Shown: positions 51,266 to 52,794 of the stretch, piece by piece
How positions within the stretch are numbered: position 1 is the first letter of the stretch
How the letters are laid out: every line of letters begins with the position of its first letter
From: Rhodospirillaceae bacterium
Lineage (GTDB): Bacteria > Pseudomonadota > Alphaproteobacteria > UBA6615
Direction of reading: 5' to 3'
DNA length: 52,794 nt
NCBI GenBank assembly: GCA_002713365.1
Contig: PASR01000009.1
Location: 17,652-70,445 of the forward strand
Notes under the pieces: model-generated
What the model saw: the letters and a program-made list of their open reading frames with translations, nothing else
What the model was told of the DNA's origin: nothing
Database searches by the model: none
Translations under genes and position numbers: made by a program

Positions 51266-52794
51266 TTGGCTTTATCTGCTGTTAATCTTGATGACAAGTA
51301 TGATCTAGAAACAGGTACGGTTTATATAACTGGTACACAGGCCCTAGTTAGGTTGCCCATGATGCAACGTCTTCGAGATGAGAAAGCAGGCCTTAATACT
51401 GCATGTTACGTTAGCGGATATCGTGGTTCACCTTTAGGTGGATTAGATCAACAAATGCAAAGAGCTAAAGTTTTTCTAGATAAACACCATATTGTCTTCC
51501 AGCCAGGTATTAACGAAGACCTAGCAGCTACTGCTATTTGGGGTAGCCAACAGCTTAACTTATTTCCAAATTCAAACTATGACGGTGCATTTGGAATGTG
51601 GTATGGTAAAGGGCCGGGGGTAGATCGCTCAGGTGACGTACTGAAACATGGTAATCTAGCCGGCTCTTCCCCAAATGGGGGTGTATTATTGCTGGCGGGG
51701 GATGATCATACCTGCAAATCATCTACGACAGCGCACCAATCCGAATACGGTTTCGTAGATGCAATGATTCCTGTTTTAAATCCAGCAGGAGTTCAGGACT
51801 TTCTTGACCTGGGTCTGTATGGATGGGCAATGAGTAGGTTTTCTGGCTGCTGGGTTGGATTTAAGACGATAGCTGAAACTGTAGATAGTTCTGCATCAGT
51901 ATACGTTGATCCTCATCGTATAAACATCATAAACCCTAATGACTTTTTAATGCCAGAAGGCGGCCTAAATATTCGGTGGCCAGATGATTTTCTCATTTCT
52001 GAAGACCGCCTTCATAGGTATAAACTTCAAGCTGTTAAAGCTTTTGCAAGAGCTAATAAGATAGATAAAACAGTGATTCTTAGCACAAATCGACAACTTG
52101 GAATTATTACTACAGGTAAATCCTATCTTGACGTTCGACAAGCCCTAGATGATTTAGGTATTAGTGAGGAGCAAGCAAAAGATATTGGTATAAGCTTGTA
52201 TAAAGTAGGTATGCCTTGGCCTCTTGAACCAGAAAGTTTAAGAGAATTTGCCGAAGGTTTTAAAGAAATATTAATAGTTGAAGAAAAACGTGGACTTATA
52301 GAGGACCAAGTCAAAGAGCAATTATATAATTGGCATCATGGATCACGTCCACTAGTAGTCGGTAAACGCGACGAAAATGGAGAATGGCTCCTTCCTTCCT
52401 CAGGCGAGTTAAACCCTGGACAAATTGCGCAAGTAATAGCTTCTCGTCTTGGTCATGTCCCGAAAACAGACAAATTAGAAGAACGCCTTGAATTTATTGT
52501 TCGAAAAGAATCGTCGCTGGCGCAACAACCTGAAACTGTTAAACGCATACCTTATTTCTGCTCAGGCTGTCCTCACAACTCATCAACAAAAGTACCGGAA
52601 GGTAGTCGTGCCCTGGCTGGAATCGGATGTCATTTTATGTCACTATATATGGACCGCAACACAGCAACTTATACTCATATGGGTGGCGAAGGTGTTAGCT
52701 GGGTTGGCCAGGCTCCCTTCACAAAGGACAAACACGTATTTGTAAACCTTGGTGATGGAACCTACTACCATTCAGGTTATTTAGCCATTCGTCA
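51266..52794 (+). CDS. Indolepyruvate ferredoxin oxidoreductase (fused form), 3' end outside window
   Basis: The frame is open for 509 codons to the window edge; the remainder is missing. The start is TTG at 51266 with GGAGG 5 nt upstream. The N-terminal part (residues 1-200) has TGTQALVRLPMMQRLRDEKAG, GYRGSPLGGLDQ and GMWYGKGPGVDRSGDVLKHGNLAG, the pyrimidine-binding half. Later, CSGCPHNSSTKVPEGS and NLGDGTYYHSG form the thiamine diphosphate domain. Such enzymes oxidise aryl- or branched-chain 2-oxo acids to acyl-CoA with ferredoxin; the fused form (about 1150 aa) is common in Proteobacteria. The N-terminal ferredoxin-like domain of some homologues is not seen here. Confidence 0.93.
   Translation, partial: MALSAVNLDDKYDLETGTVYITGTQALVRLPMMQRLRDEKAGLNTACYVSGYRGSPLGGLDQQMQRAKVFLDKHHIVFQPGINEDLAATAIWGSQQLNLFPNSNYDGAFGMWYGKGPGVDRSGDVLKHGNLAGSSPNGGVLLLAGDDHTCKSSTTAHQSEYGFVDAMIPVLNPAGVQDFLDLGLYGWAMSRFSGCWVGFKTIAETVDSSASVYVDPHRINIINPNDFLMPEGGLNIRWPDDFLISEDRLHRYKLQAVKAFARANKIDKTVILSTNRQLGIITTGKSYLDVRQALDDLGISEEQAKDIGISLYKVGMPWPLEPESLREFAEGFKEILIVEEKRGLIEDQVKEQLYNWHHGSRPLVVGKRDENGEWLLPSSGELNPGQIAQVIASRLGHVPKTDKLEERLEFIVRKESSLAQQPETVKRIPYFCSGCPHNSSTKVPEGSRALAGIGCHFMSLYMDRNTATYTHMGGEGVSWVGQAPFTKDKHVFVNLGDGTYYHSGYLAIR

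Noticed and set aside
1-52794. Mobile elements, CRISPR arrays, integrase or tRNA-linked integration boundaries
   Set aside because: No transposase, repeat-spacer array, terminal inverted repeat or attachment-site duplication of the tRNA-Pro 3' end was noticed; the tRNA has ordinary neighbours.

Overview
The window looks like chromosome from a low-GC (AT-rich by eye, not computed), probably marine, free-living alphaproteobacterium. The reasons are a three-subunit proton-translocating transhydrogenase (PntAA/PntAB/PntB, the Rhodospirillum-type split), a TAXI-type solute-binding protein, a Liv-type ABC importer embedded in an acyl-CoA ligase operon, a fused indolepyruvate ferredoxin oxidoreductase with a TTG start, and many small catabolic oxidoreductases. 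The taxonomic call is inference. I see no phage, IS element, CRISPR array, rRNA or plasmid function; one tRNA gene (Pro, anticodon CGG) is present.

Layout. (1) 1-15.1 kb is a catabolic patchwork with frequent strand switches: two paralogous EamA/DMT permeases, a PEP-hydrolase-like TIM barrel, a fumarylacetoacetate hydrolase (FAH) protein, an enolase-superfamily dehydratase, an orphan CoxL-like molybdopterin subunit, a Gfo/Idh/MocA dehydrogenase, an MDR reductase, two paralogous cupins, an isopropylmalate/isocitrate-type dehydrogenase and two tandem acyl-CoA dehydrogenases. (2) 15.2-24.9 kb holds a small PQ-loop-like membrane protein, tRNA-Pro, the TAXI binding protein, two phosphoribosyltransferases (apt, pyrE), a DenD-like dehydrogenase, an aminotransferase, a thioesterase, an alpha/beta hydrolase, an ACMSD-like amidohydrolase and an MFS exporter with a histidine-rich tail. 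(3) 25.0-27.2 kb holds an OtnI/Hyi isomerase, an OsmC protein and an SDR. (4) 27.2-40.7 kb is one 12-gene run on the minus strand: luciferase-like monooxygenase, LigE-type glutathione transferase, FAH hydrolase, class II aldolase, acyl-CoA ligase, LivG, LivH, LivM, LivK, LivF, PaaK-like ligase and MDR reductase. It reads as an uptake-activate-degrade operon for an aromatic or other carboxylic acid. (5) 41-42.4 kb holds a carboxymuconolactone decarboxylase-family protein, an HSD10-like SDR and a decayed MDR fragment. (6) 42.4-52.8 kb is core-like: rpsU, a strong hairpin terminator, the pnt operon, an M3 oligopeptidase, an acyl-CoA ligase, a UDP-sugar epimerase and the 5' part of an indolepyruvate ferredoxin oxidoreductase.

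How it works together. The content is dominated by uptake and oxidation of organic acids: CoA ligases, acyl-CoA dehydrogenases, SDR/MDR enzymes, FAH hydrolases and aldolases. Transhydrogenase supplies NADPH. No recognisable transcription regulator is encoded anywhere in the window, which is striking for so much catabolic capacity. The observations most worth checking are the two tandem acyl-CoA dehydrogenases lacking the usual catalytic glutamate, the PaaK-like ligase with a rebuilt nucleotide loop, the LigE-type transferase in the Liv operon, the His-rich MFS tail, and the rpsU start (GTG overlapping the Shine-Dalgarno, or ATA at ideal spacing).
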